From the NCBI GenBank assembly GCA_014607495.2, contig CP053153.1:7192001-7256000 (forward strand): DNA of 64,000 nt, in the 5' to 3' direction. Shown here piece by piece: positions 63,761 to 64,000 of this stretch. The notes under the pieces are model-generated. The model searched no databases and was not told the origin of the DNA. It saw only the letters and a list, made by a program, of their open reading frames with translations. Source of the stretch: Carposina sasakii. Lineage: Eukaryota > Arthropoda > Insecta > Lepidoptera > Carposinidae. Both the position numbers and the translations under genes were made by a program. Every line of letters begins with the position of its first letter. Within the stretch, counting starts at the first letter, position 1.

Positions 63761-64000
63761 TGTAGCGGATGCAGGAGAGAACCATAATCGAATGCAAAAT
63801 CCTAGAACGCGATATCGAAGTTTCTTACAATATTTGGAATATATACATGGGCCAAACAACGACTAGTAGCCGGTGGAGCCGGAAGCGCTTCCCTTTTCAC
63901 CAACCCCACATTGGTGACACCTGTGAACTGGACATACGCAACCTTCAGTCTTCAGGAACTTCACCATCATCGCAGCACTCCGCAGCAAAGGTATCACACA
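63761..64000 (+). mobile_element. Ty3-type LTR element running off the window
   Basis: LTR 63,761-63,910 (TGTAGCGGATGCAGGAGAG ... CCAACCCCACA) is followed at once by TTGGTGACACC, a plausible primer-binding site, and then leader sequence matching 51,060-51,460. Compared with the copy at 50,896-51,058, the LTR lacks 13 bp after TGTAGCGG, with CGG at both sides of the gap. The rest lies beyond the window. Confidence 0.7.

Overview
The window looks like an AT-rich lepidopteran (moth or butterfly) nuclear contig. The support is indirect: eukaryotic spliced genes with GT-AG introns, very dense nested transposons, and several repeat types that I know from moth genomes (tRNA-derived SINEs, the CGCGGACGAAGTCGCG-ended Helitron-like repeat, RTE and BEL/Pao retroelements, Transib). 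No species can be named from the sequence alone.

Only three host genes can be supported. (1) A three-exon gene at 34,123-35,753 (+) encodes the spliceosomal zinc-finger protein ZMAT2 (Snu23 family), 197 aa. (2) A three-exon gene at 51,737-52,719 (+) encodes a 94-aa secreted precursor: signal peptide, R-H-K-R cleavage site, acidic stretch, then a cationic amphipathic C-terminal helix. I do not recognise it. (3) A two-exon gene at 60,049-61,337 (-) encodes a 249-aa SANT/Myb-like protein, possibly SNAPC2-like. Its first coding exon is only four codons. No tRNA, rRNA, CRISPR or prokaryotic feature is present.

The rest is mobile DNA. Layout: 1-31 kb has no host gene; it holds TA-flanked MITEs (one family four times, twice in tandem), a SINE with a 10-bp target duplication, a hAT relic with an 8-bp duplication, Helitron-like pieces, tRNA-like modules and foldbacks. 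At 28.2-30.5 kb a hAT element splits a LINE remnant. At 31.2-33.5 kb a 5'-truncated non-LTR element with a C-terminal restriction-like endonuclease splits a ~400-bp retroposon just upstream of ZMAT2. At 39.4-50.3 kb a hAT shell (8-bp duplication, TAGAG ends) contains an RTE pseudogene, which itself contains a MITE, and a complete BEL/Pao LTR retrotransposon. At 55.3-59.7 kb three elements are nested: Helitron-like > GGTTGCC-ended element > an intact Transib with CACAGTG ends and a TGCCG 5-bp duplication. The right edge enters a Ty3-type LTR element related to an internally deleted copy at 50.9-51.5 kb.

Most noteworthy: an intact BEL/Pao element with identical LTRs whose 2,100-aa polyprotein carries 42 in-frame 7/8-residue repeats between protease and reverse transcriptase; the apparently intact Transib (RAG1-related) transposon; and the orphan secreted peptide gene. 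Start positions were checked: several long ORFs begin at TTG or at a splice acceptor, and the starts given here are the supported ones.
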